Positions 25,219 through 34,178 of a DNA stretch of 64,000 nucleotides are shown one piece after another (position 1 is the first letter of the stretch; each line of letters opens with the position of its first letter). Source of the stretch: Ideonella alba (GTDB lineage: Bacteria > Pseudomonadota > Gammaproteobacteria > Burkholderiales > Burkholderiaceae_C). Made by a program: the position numbers and the translations under genes. The stretch spans positions 185,770 to 249,769 of the forward strand of contig NZ_JAGQDF010000008.1 in the NCBI RefSeq assembly GCF_018069875.1, in the 5' to 3' direction. The notes under the pieces were generated by a model, which ran no database searches, had not been told where the DNA came from, and saw nothing but the letters and a program-made list of their open reading frames with translations.

Positions 25219-26336
25219 CACCCGCCGCACTGCGCGCCAGCCGGGTGCAGTTCCTGGCGCTGGGCGGCTTCATGGGCGCCTGGGGGGCGCACGTGCCCAG
25301 CCTGAAGAGCGCGCACGCGCTGAGCGACGGTCAGCTGGGCGCGGTGCTGCTGTGCGCGGCGCTGGGCTCAGCCGCGATGCTGCCCTTTACCGCGCCGCTG
25401 GTGCACCGCCTGGGCCCGCGCCAGATGGCACGGGTCAGCGCCAGCGTCATCGCAGGGGCCATGGCGCTTCTGCTGCATGCGCCCGGCATGGTGCCGCTGG
25501 CGCTGCTGGCGGCGGCGCTGGGTGCCGGGGCCTCGCTGCTGGACGTGTCGGTCAACGCCGAGGCGGTGCTGATCGAGGAGCGCCTGGGCCGCCCCTGCCT
25601 GATCGGCCTGCACGCCATGTTCAGCGTGGGCGGCATGGCCGCCGCCGGCGCGGTGGCGCTGCTGCTGCGCGCCGCCGTGTCGCCCGGCGCGCAGTTGCTG
25701 CTGTTGCCGGCGCTGCTGTGGGCGGCGATGGCCTGGGCCTGTGGCGCCATGCTCTCGCAGCCTGGCCATGGCAGTGCCGAGCACGCGCGCTGGCAATGGC
25801 CGCGCGGGCGGCTGCTGGCGCTGGGCCTGCTGGCAGGCGCCGGCTTCCTGGCCGAGGGCGCGATGTACGACTGGAGTGTGGTGCTGATGCGCGACGTGAT
25901 GCAGGCCCCGCCCGACATCGCCGCGCTGGGCTACGCCGCCTTTGCCGGCGCGATGGCCGCGGCCCGCTTCGGTGGCGACTGGCTGCGCCAGCGCTGGCCG
26001 GCGCATCAGTTGCTGGCCGCACACGGCCTGCTGGCGGCGGTGGCGATGGCTGCGGTGCTGACCATGCAGTCGCCGTGGCCGGCGCTGCTGGGCCTGGCGG
26101 TGGTGGGCCTGGGCCTGGCCAACATCGCGCCGCTGATCTACCGCGTGGCCAGCCAGCAGCCCGGGGTCACGCCGGCCGCCGGCATCTCGGCGGTGGTGGC
26201 GGTCAGCTTCATCGGCTTTGTCGGCGGCCCGCCGCTGATCGGTGCGCTGGCCGAGGCCTGGGGGCTGCGGCTGGCGCTGGTCGCGGTGGTGCTGGCGGCG
26301 CTGGCGCTGGTGCCGGGCGCGCGGGCCGCCCGGTGA
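25215..26336 (+). CDS. MFS transporter, YbjJ-like
   Basis: A 373-aa membrane protein with about 12 hydrophobic segments. It shows ARVSASVIAGAMALL and, between halves, RWQWPRGRLLALGLLAGAGF. The strongest resemblance I can recall is to YbjJ-type inner-membrane MFS proteins (GFMGAWGAHVPSLKSAH, DVSVNAEAVLIEERLGRP, LHAMFSVGG). The substrate is unknown. Its start overlaps the exonuclease stop by four bases. The MITE-like element begins three bases after the stop codon. Confidence 0.82.
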   Translation: MTPAALRASRVQFLALGGFMGAWGAHVPSLKSAHALSDGQLGAVLLCAALGSAAMLPFTAPLVHRLGPRQMARVSASVIAGAMALLLHAPGMVPLALLAAALGAGASLLDVSVNAEAVLIEERLGRPCLIGLHAMFSVGGMAAAGAVALLLRAAVSPGAQLLLLPALLWAAMAWACGAMLSQPGHGSAEHARWQWPRGRLLALGLLAGAGFLAEGAMYDWSVVLMRDVMQAPPDIAALGYAAFAGAMAAARFGGDWLRQRWPAHQLLAAHGLLAAVAMAAVLTMQSPWPALLGLAVVGLGLANIAPLIYRVASQQPGVTPAAGISAVVAVSFIGFVGGPPLIGALAEAWGLRLALVAVVLAALALVPGARAAR

Positions 26337-26339
26337 ACC

Positions 26340-26502
26340 AGGCAACGCTGAACAAGTCCCTCGCGGCGTGCGCATCCCTGCTTCAGGCGGTCTGCTGCGT
26401 TACACATCCTCGCCATAGCCCAGGCTATGGCTGTGGTGTGCGCCTTGCAGCCCATCCCGAATCAGGGCGCGCCCATCCGCGGCGACTTGTTCAGCGTCGC
26501 CT
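26340..26502. mobile_element. MITE-like element with terminal inverted repeats
   Basis: AGGCAACGCTGAACAAGTC at 26340-26358 is repeated in inverted form at 26484-26502 (GACTTGTTCAGCGTCGCCT), matching 18 of 19 bases. The 163-base unit encodes nothing recognisable. It holds an internal palindrome GCCATAGCCCAGGCTATGGC (26412-26431). Ends containing GAACAAGTC resemble the tips of IS5-type elements as I recall them. No clear target duplication was seen. The element fills the whole space between the MFS stop and the convergent GST stop. Confidence 0.6.
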
Positions 26503-27149
26503 CAGGCCGGTCCGATCGCCGGCCGCTCGGCCAGCCTGGCGCGCCAGCGCAGCAGGTGCGGGTGGCGCTCATCGGGCCGCTGTCTGGCCGCCCGCGCAAA
26601 GTCCACCGCCACCACCGCGGTGATGTCGGCCACGCTGAAGGATTCACCGGCCAGCCAGGGCCGGTCGGCCAGGCGCGTGTCCAGCGCGGTGAAGAACTGC
26701 TGCAGGCGCAGCACGCCGCGTTCGGCCAGCTCGGGAATCTGTGCGTAGTCCACCGGACCCGGCAGGGCGCGGCCGCGCATCGCGGGCGAACTGTTGCGCA
26801 GCACCTCGGCCACTGCCAGCAGGCCCTCGAACTCGGCGCGCCAGTGCCAGTGCGCCACCTCGGCCTTCTCTTCGGGCGTGCGGCCGGTCAGCGGCGGCTC
26901 GGGGAAGCGCGCCTCCAGGTAGGCCAGGATCGCGGCGTTGTCGGTCAACACCGGTCCGCCCTCGATGCGCAGCGCCGGCACCGTGCACAGCGGGTTGACG
27001 GCGCGGAAGGCCTCGGTGAACTGCTCACCCTGGCGCAGGTCCACCGCCACCGTGGTGTGCGCCACCCCCTTCTCGGCCAGCAGGATGCGCGCCCGGCGCG
27101 GGCTGGGCGCGGTGAGGCAGTCGTACAGCGTCAGGTCACCCTGGCTCAT
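26502..27149 (-). CDS. Glutathione S-transferase family protein
   Basis: A 215-aa two-domain GST. The N-terminal thioredoxin fold is LTLYDCLTAPSPRRARILLA with NPLCTVPALRIEGG and LTDNAAILAYLEARFPEPP, the cis-Pro and Ser/Thr-type glutathione-binding loop. The helical C-terminal domain carries WLAGESFSVADITAVVAVDF, the usual N-capping box. The substrate is unknown. It overlaps the yghU-like gene by four bases, so the two are an operon. The stop codon's first base is also the last base of the MITE-like element. Confidence 0.9.
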   Translation of the reverse strand: MSQGDLTLYDCLTAPSPRRARILLAEKGVAHTTVAVDLRQGEQFTEAFRAVNPLCTVPALRIEGGPVLTDNAAILAYLEARFPEPPLTGRTPEEKAEVAHWHWRAEFEGLLAVAEVLRNSSPAMRGRALPGPVDYAQIPELAERGVLRLQQFFTALDTRLADRPWLAGESFSVADITAVVAVDFARAARQRPDERHPHLLRWRARLAERPAIGPA

Positions 27150-28006
27150 GTGGCGCTGCCCGGGTGACGCGCGCGGTCGATGTCGGCCGCCTCGTGCCGC
27201 TCGGCCAGCTGCGCATCGGCCGCACCCCAGGTGCGGTTGACGATGCGCCCGCGCTGCACCGCCGGCCGCTGGGCGATCTCATCGGCCCAGCGGATCACAT
27301 GGGTGTACTCGTGCACCGACAGGAACTCGCCCGCTTCGTAGAGCTGGCCCTTGGCCAGCGCACCGTACCAGGGCCAGACTGCGATGTCGGCAATGCTGTA
27401 GTCGTCACCCGCCAGGTAGCGGCTCTCCGCCAGGCGGCGGTCCAGCACATCCATCTGCCGCTTGGCCTCCATCGCGAAACGGTTGATCGCGTACTCGAAC
27501 TTCTCCGGCGCGTAGGCGTAGAAATGGCCGAAGCCGCCGCCCAGGTAGGGCGCACTGCCCATCTGCCAGAACAGCCAGGACAGGCACTCGGCGCGTTGCG
27601 CACCGGTGGGCAGCAGCGCGCCGAACTTCTCGGCCAGGTACAGCAGGATCGCACCCGACTCGAACACCCGCACCGGCTGCGGCCCGCTGCGGTCCATCAG
27701 CGCCGGGATCTTCGAATTGGGGTTGACCTCGACGAAGCCGCTGCCGAACTGGTCGCCCTCCTGGATGCGGATCAGCCAGGCGTCGTACTCGGCGCCGGTG
27801 TGCCCCAGGGCCAGCAGTTCCTCCAGCATCACCGTCACCTTCACGCCATTGGGCGTGGCCAGCGAATACAGCTGCAGCGGGTGCCGGCCCACCGGCAGGT
27901 CTTTGTCGTGCGTGGGCCCGGCGATCGGGCGGTTGATGCTGGCAAAGCGACCGCCGTTGGCGCGGTCCCAGGTCCAGACCTTGGGAGGGGTGTAGGGCTC
28001 ACTCAT
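27146..28006 (-). CDS. yghU: YghU-type glutathione-dependent disulfide-bond oxidoreductase
   Basis: A 286-aa GST of the Nu class, which reduces disulfides and organic peroxides with two bound glutathiones. The N-terminal extension WDRANGGRFASINRPIAGPT and HPLQLYSLATPNGVKVTVML are diagnostic, as are FVEVNPNSKIPALMDR and ESGAILLYLAEKFG. The C-terminal ADIAVWPWYGAL fits YghU. The length matches (about 288 in E. coli). It is the upstream gene of the pair with the GST at 26502. Confidence 0.93.
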   Translation of the reverse strand: MSEPYTPPKVWTWDRANGGRFASINRPIAGPTHDKDLPVGRHPLQLYSLATPNGVKVTVMLEELLALGHTGAEYDAWLIRIQEGDQFGSGFVEVNPNSKIPALMDRSGPQPVRVFESGAILLYLAEKFGALLPTGAQRAECLSWLFWQMGSAPYLGGGFGHFYAYAPEKFEYAINRFAMEAKRQMDVLDRRLAESRYLAGDDYSIADIAVWPWYGALAKGQLYEAGEFLSVHEYTHVIRWADEIAQRPAVQRGRIVNRTWGAADAQLAERHEAADIDRARHPGSAT

Positions 28007-28152
28007 GCGGGCCAGTGTAGGCAGTGACGCCGCTTGGCGCCGCCCACCCGCGGGAAGACCCTGGCGCCGGGCCGCCCCCGGGAACTGGGGGGCTGACCCG
28101 CGGCGCGGCGCGCCACAGAATCGGGCACGCCCCGGTTCCTCAGGAGTCGCCG

Positions 28153-28599
28153 ATGAGCCCCGCCCCGTCTGACCTGCCCTGGTACGGCCGCCGCCGTGTG
28201 CCCCTGGCCGTGCTGGCCGTGCTGTGGAACGCGGTGGGCGCGCTGGACTTCACGATGACCCAGACGCGCAACGCCAGCTACCTGGCCGACTTCCCGCCCG
28301 AGATGATGGCCTACATCGACAGCCTGCCCGGCTGGGTGCATGTGGCCTGGGGCGTGGGCACCTGGGGTGGCCTGATCGGTGCGCTGCTGATGCTGGTCGG
28401 CCGCCGCGCGGCGCTGTGGCCTTACGCCGCCTCGCTGGCCGGGTCGGCCGCGGTCTTCGTGCAGAACCACCTGCTGACCCAGCCGCCGGCCGGCATGGGC
28501 GGCACCGGGCCAATGCTGTTCTCGCTGCTGATCGTGGTGCTGGCGGGGCTGCAGTGGGGGTGGGCGCGGCGGGGGGCATTGGCAGGCTGGTTGCGTTGA
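28153..28599 (+). CDS. Small integral membrane protein
   Basis: A 148-aa protein with four probable membrane segments (about 15-35, 62-85, 90-108, 118-138). A conserved-looking loop TMTQTRNASYLADFPPEMMA precedes the second. I do not recognise a named family, although similar proteins of unknown function occur in Proteobacteria. The ATG at 28153 has CAGGAGTCG upstream as ribosome site. It is divergent from yghU and monocistronic. Confidence 0.65.
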   Translation: MSPAPSDLPWYGRRRVPLAVLAVLWNAVGALDFTMTQTRNASYLADFPPEMMAYIDSLPGWVHVAWGVGTWGGLIGALLMLVGRRAALWPYAASLAGSAAVFVQNHLLTQPPAGMGGTGPMLFSLLIVVLAGLQWGWARRGALAGWLR

Positions 28600-29263
28600 T
28601 GTCCGGAATGTAGGCGTCGAGGGCGGTTCGGCAACAGCTTCAGCCGGTCGGTCCAGGTGGTCGACGGGTCTGCTGGCGCCGCCCGGAGCGGTCTGTCTCG
28701 AGACGCAGCCATCGGCACCTCCGTGGACTGGGCAGAGATTCACATGCTCACCGCCCAACCGCCACTGCGGGCCTGTCGAGTGGCATGGCTGTCGGCCATT
28801 GCCCATGTCGGGCAGAGCAGGCGAAGACCGAAGGACGTTGATACCGAGGCCTTCTCACGGCACGTCTCTTCGCTATTGACCCAGGCCAAGGTCTCCCAGC
28901 TGTCACGGACCACGGCCCTGCGTCGTCTCGCGGCACGCTCAGCGTAGACCCGGGCTCAGCCAAGCTCAGTCGACCATGGTCGGCAGGCATGCCTTGAAGC
29001 CGTCGTTCCGCGACGGTGTGTGAAAGCTTGCCGTGCGGGCGGCCCTCCGTCCGCGCGGTCGATGAACGCCGACGATCGGTCCCTGGTGTCAGCCCCCCTC
29101 CTGTCTGGCGCAGAGCACCCTGCCAAACGCCGGTTCCGCCTGGTGCGGCGCAGTGCTGCCAGCACAAGGGGCGCACGGGTCGGGCGCGTCTCGAAGACGT
29201 TGGGTTGGTCGTCCATCGGCCAAGCGCCCAACCCCGGCGGTGGATCGGCAAGAATGGCCAGCC
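28600..29263. other. 664-bp region without a convincing gene
   Basis: Open frames here (for example 28657-28947 plus, 28748-29281 minus) give low-complexity Arg/Ala-rich peptides with no recognisable motif and no good ribosome site. GC looks lower and less periodic than in flanking genes. Possible content is the promoter and leader of the TAXI receptor gene, decayed coding sequence, or an unrecognised RNA. I saw no tRNA-like fold or terminal repeats. Confidence 0.5.
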
Positions 29264-30652
29264 ATGACCCCGATTCACCATTGGCAGGCCACCCGCCGCC
29301 TGCGCCTGCTACTCCAGACGCTGCGCGACCTGTTGGTGTCGCTGGGCCCGCTGCTGCTGCTCGGCGGAGGCCTGCTGGTGGCGGCCTACTGGTGGCTCGA
29401 TCCGCAGCCGCCGCGTCAGGTGAGGCTGGCCACCGGCCCGGCCGGAAGTGCCTATGCCGGCTTCGGTGAGGGCTATGCGAAAGCGCTGGCGCGCGAGCAC
29501 ATCCAGGTCGATCTGATCGCCAGCGAGGGCGCACAGGACGATCTGGCCCTTTTGCGCGCGGGGACGGCCGATGTGGGCTTTGTCCGTGGCGGCATGGCCG
29601 ATCCGGTGGCCGACACCGAGGCCGGCATCGTCTCGCTGGGCAGCCTGTTCTACGAGCCGATCTGGATCTTCTATCGCCGCGATCTCGACATCGCGCGCCG
29701 CCAGCCCGGCGGCGAACTGCAGCGCCTGGCCCAGCTGCGCGGCCTGCGCGTCAGTGTGGATCAGGACGGCAGCGGTGTGCCCCAGATTGTCGAGAAGCTG
29801 CTGGCGCTCAACCAGCTCAAGCCGACCGATCTGCGGCTGTCCCATCTGGCGCCCGACGCCGCCGGCCTGGCCCTGCGCCAGGGCCGCTTGGACGCCGCGG
29901 TGCTGATTTCGGCGCCGCAGGCCGGCCTGATCCGAGCGCTGCTGCGCGATCCGGCCATCGCGCTGATGGCCTTCGAGCAGAACGAGGCCTATTCGCGCCA
30001 CCTGCCCTTCCTGTCCACCGTGACGCTGCCGCGCGGTGTGGTGGACCTGGGGGCCGACGTGCCGCGTCACGACGTGCCCCTGCTGGCCACCACGACCGCA
30101 CTGCTGGCGCGCGAGCAGACGCACCCTGCGCTGCGCCAGCTGTTCGCGCAGGCGGCCCTGAGCCTGCACAGCGAGGCTGGCTGGTTCAATGGCACGCGCG
30201 ATTTCCCCAACACCCGCACCAGCGAGCTGCCGGTCAGCGCCGAGGGCGACCGCGCGATCAACGGCACGCCGCCGGCCTGGGCGCGCTACCTGCCCTTCTG
30301 GGCCGGCAATCTGCTGGAACGCATGTGGCTGGTGGTCGGCGGCCTGCTGGTGCTGATGCTTCCGCTGTCGCGCGTCGTGCCGCCGCTCTACACCTTCCGC
30401 GTGCGCTCGCGGGTGTTCCGCTGGTATGCGCGACTGCGCGAGGTGGAAGCCAAACTGGAAGCCGGCACCGGCGAGCGCGATGCTTTGCTCGACGAGCTGG
30501 ACGAACTGGACCGTGTCACGCACCGCATTGCGGTGCCGCTGTCCTATGCCGACGAGCTGTACGCGCTGCGCAACAACATCCATGCGGTGCGCAAGCGCCT
30601 GCTGGCCCAGCGATCCCGGCCAACGGAGGTGCCTGCTGACGGATCAAGTTGA
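29264..30652 (+). CDS. TAXI-type solute receptor with C-terminal membrane segment, orphan
   Basis: A 462-aa protein. A membrane anchor (about 28-48) precedes a TAXI-like binding domain: VRLATGPAGSAYAGFGEGYA, AGTADVGFVRGG and DQDGSGVPQIVEKLLALN. A second membrane segment (about 350-375, MWLVVGGLLVLMLPLSRVVP) and a cytoplasmic helical tail (REVEAKLEAGTGERDALLDE) follow. Classic TAXI receptors are free periplasmic proteins next to a fused permease; here no TRAP permease is near. The layout, a sensor-like domain between two membrane segments with a coiled tail, suggests signalling or protein scaffolding rather than simple uptake. Confidence 0.8.
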   Translation: MTPIHHWQATRRLRLLLQTLRDLLVSLGPLLLLGGGLLVAAYWWLDPQPPRQVRLATGPAGSAYAGFGEGYAKALAREHIQVDLIASEGAQDDLALLRAGTADVGFVRGGMADPVADTEAGIVSLGSLFYEPIWIFYRRDLDIARRQPGGELQRLAQLRGLRVSVDQDGSGVPQIVEKLLALNQLKPTDLRLSHLAPDAAGLALRQGRLDAAVLISAPQAGLIRALLRDPAIALMAFEQNEAYSRHLPFLSTVTLPRGVVDLGADVPRHDVPLLATTTALLAREQTHPALRQLFAQAALSLHSEAGWFNGTRDFPNTRTSELPVSAEGDRAINGTPPAWARYLPFWAGNLLERMWLVVGGLLVLMLPLSRVVPPLYTFRVRSRVFRWYARLREVEAKLEAGTGERDALLDELDELDRVTHRIAVPLSYADELYALRNNIHAVRKRLLAQRSRPTEVPADGSS

Positions 30653-30798
30653 CGGCCGCCCGATCAGCCGGCGCCGCGTCCATGGTGGCGGCCCGCCATC
30701 AACCGCGCCGTGTGGCTGCTCCGGGCCGATAACGGCCGGCCAGAGTCGCAGGGCGACCTTCTGAGTTCAGGCTGAAGCCGCCTGGTTTCCCCGGTCAC

Positions 30799-31593
30799 TC
30801 ACGACTTCGTCTTCACCCCCGCTGGCAGGGGCTTGGCCGCCAGCGTGCGCAGCTGGCCCACCAGCGCGTTGTGCGCATCCAGGAAGGCCGCGGCGATCAC
30901 CTTGCCTTCGTTGGTGTTGCTCCAACCCAGCGCGCCGATGCCGCCGCCCTGGCCGCCGACCAGTCCCCCCAGGCCCAGGTCGGTGGTGCGGGCCGACCCG
31001 GTGGCGGCAGAGAGTTGCTCGGTGGTCTCGTTGTCGGTCAGCAGCAGCACGACCTGGGCTTCCTTGATGCGCACCTGCTCGGCGGCGCCGGCCAGCCTGT
31101 TGAGCACCGGGATCATGGCCAGGATGCCGCCGATCTGGCGGCCGGCGTCCTGCTCCGAGAAGACCAGGCTGGGCACCACGCTGTACTGGGCCATCAGGCC
31201 GCGGCCCTTCTGGACGTCGCCGTCGGCGCGCAGCACGCCGGCGTCCTTCAGTTCCTGCTCGCGCCGGGTGGCCTTCAGACCGGCGTTGCGGTCGACGATG
31301 CGAAAGCAGCCGCTTTGCTGCATCACCACGCGCACCAGCGGCAGCGGCGACTCGGGCAGGCCGCCGCGGCCGACGCCGGTGTAGCCGTTCTGGTTCTCCT
31401 CCAGCGCGACCACGGCGATCGGCGCGTCGCAGGTCTGCAAGGCGCGCGCCGCGTTCTGCGCGCCCGTGGGCCCGCCGCTGCCGGTGACGACCGAGCCACC
31501 CTGGCCCAGCTCGACGCCCTGCTTGCCGCAGCCGGCCAGCGCGATGATGACAAGGGCGGCGCCTGCGGCGCGCCCCCAGTGGGGTGATGACAT
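30799..31593 (-). CDS. CsgG/HfaB-like outer membrane lipoprotein
   Basis: A 264-aa lipoprotein with signal peptide and lipobox IIALAGC (Cys near residue 22). The mature part resembles the CsgG/HfaB family: PLVRVVMQQSGCFRIVDRNA, QYSVVPSLVFSEQDAG, EAQVVLLLTDNETTEQLSA and GKVIAAAFLDAHNALV. CsgG forms the curli secretion pore and HfaB the holdfast anchor. No curli, holdfast or exopolysaccharide genes are nearby, so the exported partner is unknown. I start at MSSPHWGRAAG (31593); upstream codons would add a hydrophilic extension before the signal. Confidence 0.75.
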   Translation of the reverse strand: MSSPHWGRAAGAALVIIALAGCGKQGVELGQGGSVVTGSGGPTGAQNAARALQTCDAPIAVVALEENQNGYTGVGRGGLPESPLPLVRVVMQQSGCFRIVDRNAGLKATRREQELKDAGVLRADGDVQKGRGLMAQYSVVPSLVFSEQDAGRQIGGILAMIPVLNRLAGAAEQVRIKEAQVVLLLTDNETTEQLSAATGSARTTDLGLGGLVGGQGGGIGALGWSNTNEGKVIAAAFLDAHNALVGQLRTLAAKPLPAGVKTKS

Positions 31594-31754
31594 GTCGGCT
31601 CCCTGGTGTGCGCGGGCGCCTGTGGCGGCACCTCTCACGAACGGTCATGAATGTAGCAGTCCGCCCGGCGGGGCCGCTGCATCGCGCCGCTTAACTGTGG
31701 CTCCGAACGGCCGAAAGAACCGGCTGACGCCGGCGGCCTTCGGCCGGTTGCGCC

Positions 31755-33521
31755 ATGCCTGATCGCTTCACTCCATCACACATGCCCACGGGCCTTCTCG
31801 ATCCCGGACAGGGTCTGAACAGCATCCGCTGGCGCTTTGCGCTGGCGGGCGGCGTGCTGGGCGCGCTGGCCGCCCTGGGCAGTGTCACGGCGCTGGGCGG
31901 GGGGGCGCTGGGTCAGCCGCGTACTTGGGCGGTCGTGGCGGGCGCGGCGGTGGGCGTCGGGGCGGCGATCTTCTGGATGGCCAGCCGGCTGACCAACCTG
32001 GTCGACGCGCTGCGCCGCAGCACCGAGGCGATCGCCGACGGCGACTTCGGCGCCCCGGTCGAGGTGGACTGCGCCTGCGAGATTGGCGGCCTGGCCAACA
32101 GCTTCCGCCGCATGCGCAGCCGGCTCAACGACAACGTGCTGCGCATCAACCTGCTGGCCTACACCGACCCGATCACCCGCCTGCCCAATCGCAGCGTGGT
32201 CGACCGGCTGCTGAACTTCGCGCTGGATCCGTCGCGCAGCGAGACCTACCGCGCGGCGATCATCTTCATCGACCTGGACGGCTTCAAGCGGGTCAACGAC
32301 ACCCTGGGCCACGCCGGTGGCGACGCCCTGCTGGCCCAGGCCGCCGAGCGCCTGCTGCAGCAGGGCCTGGGGCGCGACCTGCACACCATCGACACCTGCC
32401 TGGACGCCTTCGGCACACCCTGCGACCGGCTGCCGCGCGATGTCGTCTTCGCCCGCTTCGCCGGTGATGAGTTCGTGGCCATCCTGCCGGGCACGACCGA
32501 TCGGGCCGAACTGGCCGAGATCGGCGAGCGCATCGTGCGCTCGCTGGCCGCGCCCTTCAGCGTCCAGGGTCAGGAGGTGACGGTGGGCGCCAGCCTGGGC
32601 ATTGCGATCACGCCCGACGACTCGGTGGACCCGAAGGAGATCCTGGCCTTCGCCGACCTGGCGATGTACGGCTCCAAGCAGGCCGGCAAGTCGCGCTACC
32701 AGTTCTTCGACCAGCAGGCCCGCCAGGCGCTGCTGGACGCCACCCGCATCGAGGCCGAGTTGCGTGTGGCGCTGGAGCAGGGGCAGCTGCGCCTGCACTT
32801 CCAGCCCAAGTTCCAGCTGCGCGATGGCCAGCTCAGCGGCGTCGAGGCGCTGGTGCGCTGGGCCCATCCCACCCGCGGCCTGCTGCTGCCCGGCGCCTTC
32901 ATCGACATTGCCGAGCGCAGCGGCCTGATGGGCGAGCTCGGGCGCCAGGTGCTGACGATGGCGGTGGCGCAATGCCGCCAGTGGATGGTCCAGGGCCGGC
33001 CGCTGAACGTGGCGGTCAATGTGTCGCCGTCGCAGTTCAGCGATCCGCACTTCTGCACCGAGGTCCTCGAGGCGATCGAGCAGGCCGGCATTCCCGCCGA
33101 GCTGCTGTCGATCGAGATCACCGAGTCGATGGCGATGACCGACTTTGCCGCCACCGCGGCCCGTCTGGCGCGCCTGCGCGCGGCCGGCGTGATGATCGCG
33201 CTGGATGACTTCGGCATCGGGTTCTCGAACCTCTCGCAGCTGTCCCGTCTGCCGCTGGACATCCTGAAGGTCGACCGCTCGCTGGTCAGCGCGCTGGGCA
33301 CCGACCCGCGTGCCGACGCGATCGTGCGCGCCATCATCGGCATGGCGCATGCGCTGAGCTGCCGGGTGATCGCCGAAGGCATCGAGACCGAGCCCCAGCG
33401 CGCGCATGTGCGTGACCTGGGCTGCGACTGCGGCCAGGGCTTCCTGCTGGGTCGTCCGGTCCCGGCCGATGCCGTGGTGCTGCTGCCGGGGGCGGCGGTC
33501 GAACCTGCGCTGGCGTCCTGA
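31755..33521 (+). CDS. Membrane GGDEF-EAL cyclic-di-GMP protein with HAMP
   Basis: A 588-aa protein. Two membrane segments (about 25-50 and 57-77) lead to a HAMP domain (TNLVDALRRSTEAIADGDFG). GGDEF (about 135-310): active-site loop RFAGDEFVAIL near residue 236, with Ala at the first Gly, a substitution found in active cyclases. EAL (about 325-570): VEALVRW, NVSPSQF, ESMAMTD, DDFGIGFSNLSQL, KVDRS and AEGIET are all present, so phosphodiesterase activity is expected. Almost no periplasmic domain lies between the membrane segments, so input probably comes through the membrane or HAMP. Confidence 0.9.
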   Translation: MPDRFTPSHMPTGLLDPGQGLNSIRWRFALAGGVLGALAALGSVTALGGGALGQPRTWAVVAGAAVGVGAAIFWMASRLTNLVDALRRSTEAIADGDFGAPVEVDCACEIGGLANSFRRMRSRLNDNVLRINLLAYTDPITRLPNRSVVDRLLNFALDPSRSETYRAAIIFIDLDGFKRVNDTLGHAGGDALLAQAAERLLQQGLGRDLHTIDTCLDAFGTPCDRLPRDVVFARFAGDEFVAILPGTTDRAELAEIGERIVRSLAAPFSVQGQEVTVGASLGIAITPDDSVDPKEILAFADLAMYGSKQAGKSRYQFFDQQARQALLDATRIEAELRVALEQGQLRLHFQPKFQLRDGQLSGVEALVRWAHPTRGLLLPGAFIDIAERSGLMGELGRQVLTMAVAQCRQWMVQGRPLNVAVNVSPSQFSDPHFCTEVLEAIEQAGIPAELLSIEITESMAMTDFAATAARLARLRAAGVMIALDDFGIGFSNLSQLSRLPLDILKVDRSLVSALGTDPRADAIVRAIIGMAHALSCRVIAEGIETEPQRAHVRDLGCDCGQGFLLGRPVPADAVVLLPGAAVEPALAS

Positions 33522-33571
33522 CGCGCGGGCGCGCGATGCCGGGCGACGGGCACAGCCGCCACAATCGGGCG

Positions 33572-34171
33572 ATGCACATTGCCATCCTCACCTTCCAGGG
33601 CTTCAACGAGCTGGACTCGCTGATTGCGCTGGGCTTGCTCAACCGCATCCGGCGGCCCGACTGGCGCGTCAGCCTGTGCTGTCCCGAGGCCAGCGTCACT
33701 TCGATGAACGGGGTGACGGTGCAGGCGCAGTCGATGCTGGAGGAAGCGGCCGACGCCGAGGTGGTGCTGGTCGGCAGCGGCCTGCGCACCCGCGAGGTCT
33801 GCGCCGACCCGGCACTGCTGGCCCGCCTGCGGCTGGACCCGGCGCGGCAACTGATCGGCGCGCAGTGCTCGGGCACGCTGCTGCTGGCGCGGCTGGGCCT
33901 GCTGGGCGCGGTGCCGGCCTGCACCGACCTGACCACCAGGCCCTGGGTGCAGGAGGCGGGCGTCCAGGTGCTGGAGCAGCCTTTCTACGCCGCCGGCAAC
34001 CTGGCCACCGCGGGCGGCTGCCTGGCCTCGGTCTACCTGGCGGCCTGGGTGCTGGCGCGCACCGAAGGCCTGGACGCCGCGCGCCAGGCGCTGCACTACG
34101 TGGCGCCGGTGGGCGAGAAGGAGGCCAGCGTCGAGCGGGCGATGGCGGCGATCGGGCCCTATCTGGCCTGA
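33572..34171 (+). CDS. DJ-1/PfpI family protein
   Basis: A 199-aa single-domain class I glutamine amidotransferase-like protein. The nucleophile elbow is IGAQCSGTLLLA (Cys near residue 103), and FQGFNELDSLIALGLLNRI includes the Glu-containing loop of the fold. The enzyme activity is unknown; relatives are chaperone-like, glyoxalase-like or regulatory. The ATG at 33572 begins MHIAILTFQGF; upstream codons lack a ribosome site. It converges on the indolepyruvate oxidoreductase gene with a seven-base gap. Confidence 0.85.
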   Translation: MHIAILTFQGFNELDSLIALGLLNRIRRPDWRVSLCCPEASVTSMNGVTVQAQSMLEEAADAEVVLVGSGLRTREVCADPALLARLRLDPARQLIGAQCSGTLLLARLGLLGAVPACTDLTTRPWVQEAGVQVLEQPFYAAGNLATAGGCLASVYLAAWVLARTEGLDAARQALHYVAPVGEKEASVERAMAAIGPYLA

Positions 34172-34178
34172 GATCGGG

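Noticed and set aside
28748..29281. 177-residue minus-strand open frame in the gene-poor region
   Set aside because: Composition is random-like, there is no ribosome site, and it overlaps the N-terminus of the TAXI receptor gene.
32457..32475. AGDEF loop taken as an inactive cyclase
   Set aside because: Ala at the first position of GGDEF occurs in active diguanylate cyclases, so inactivity cannot be claimed.
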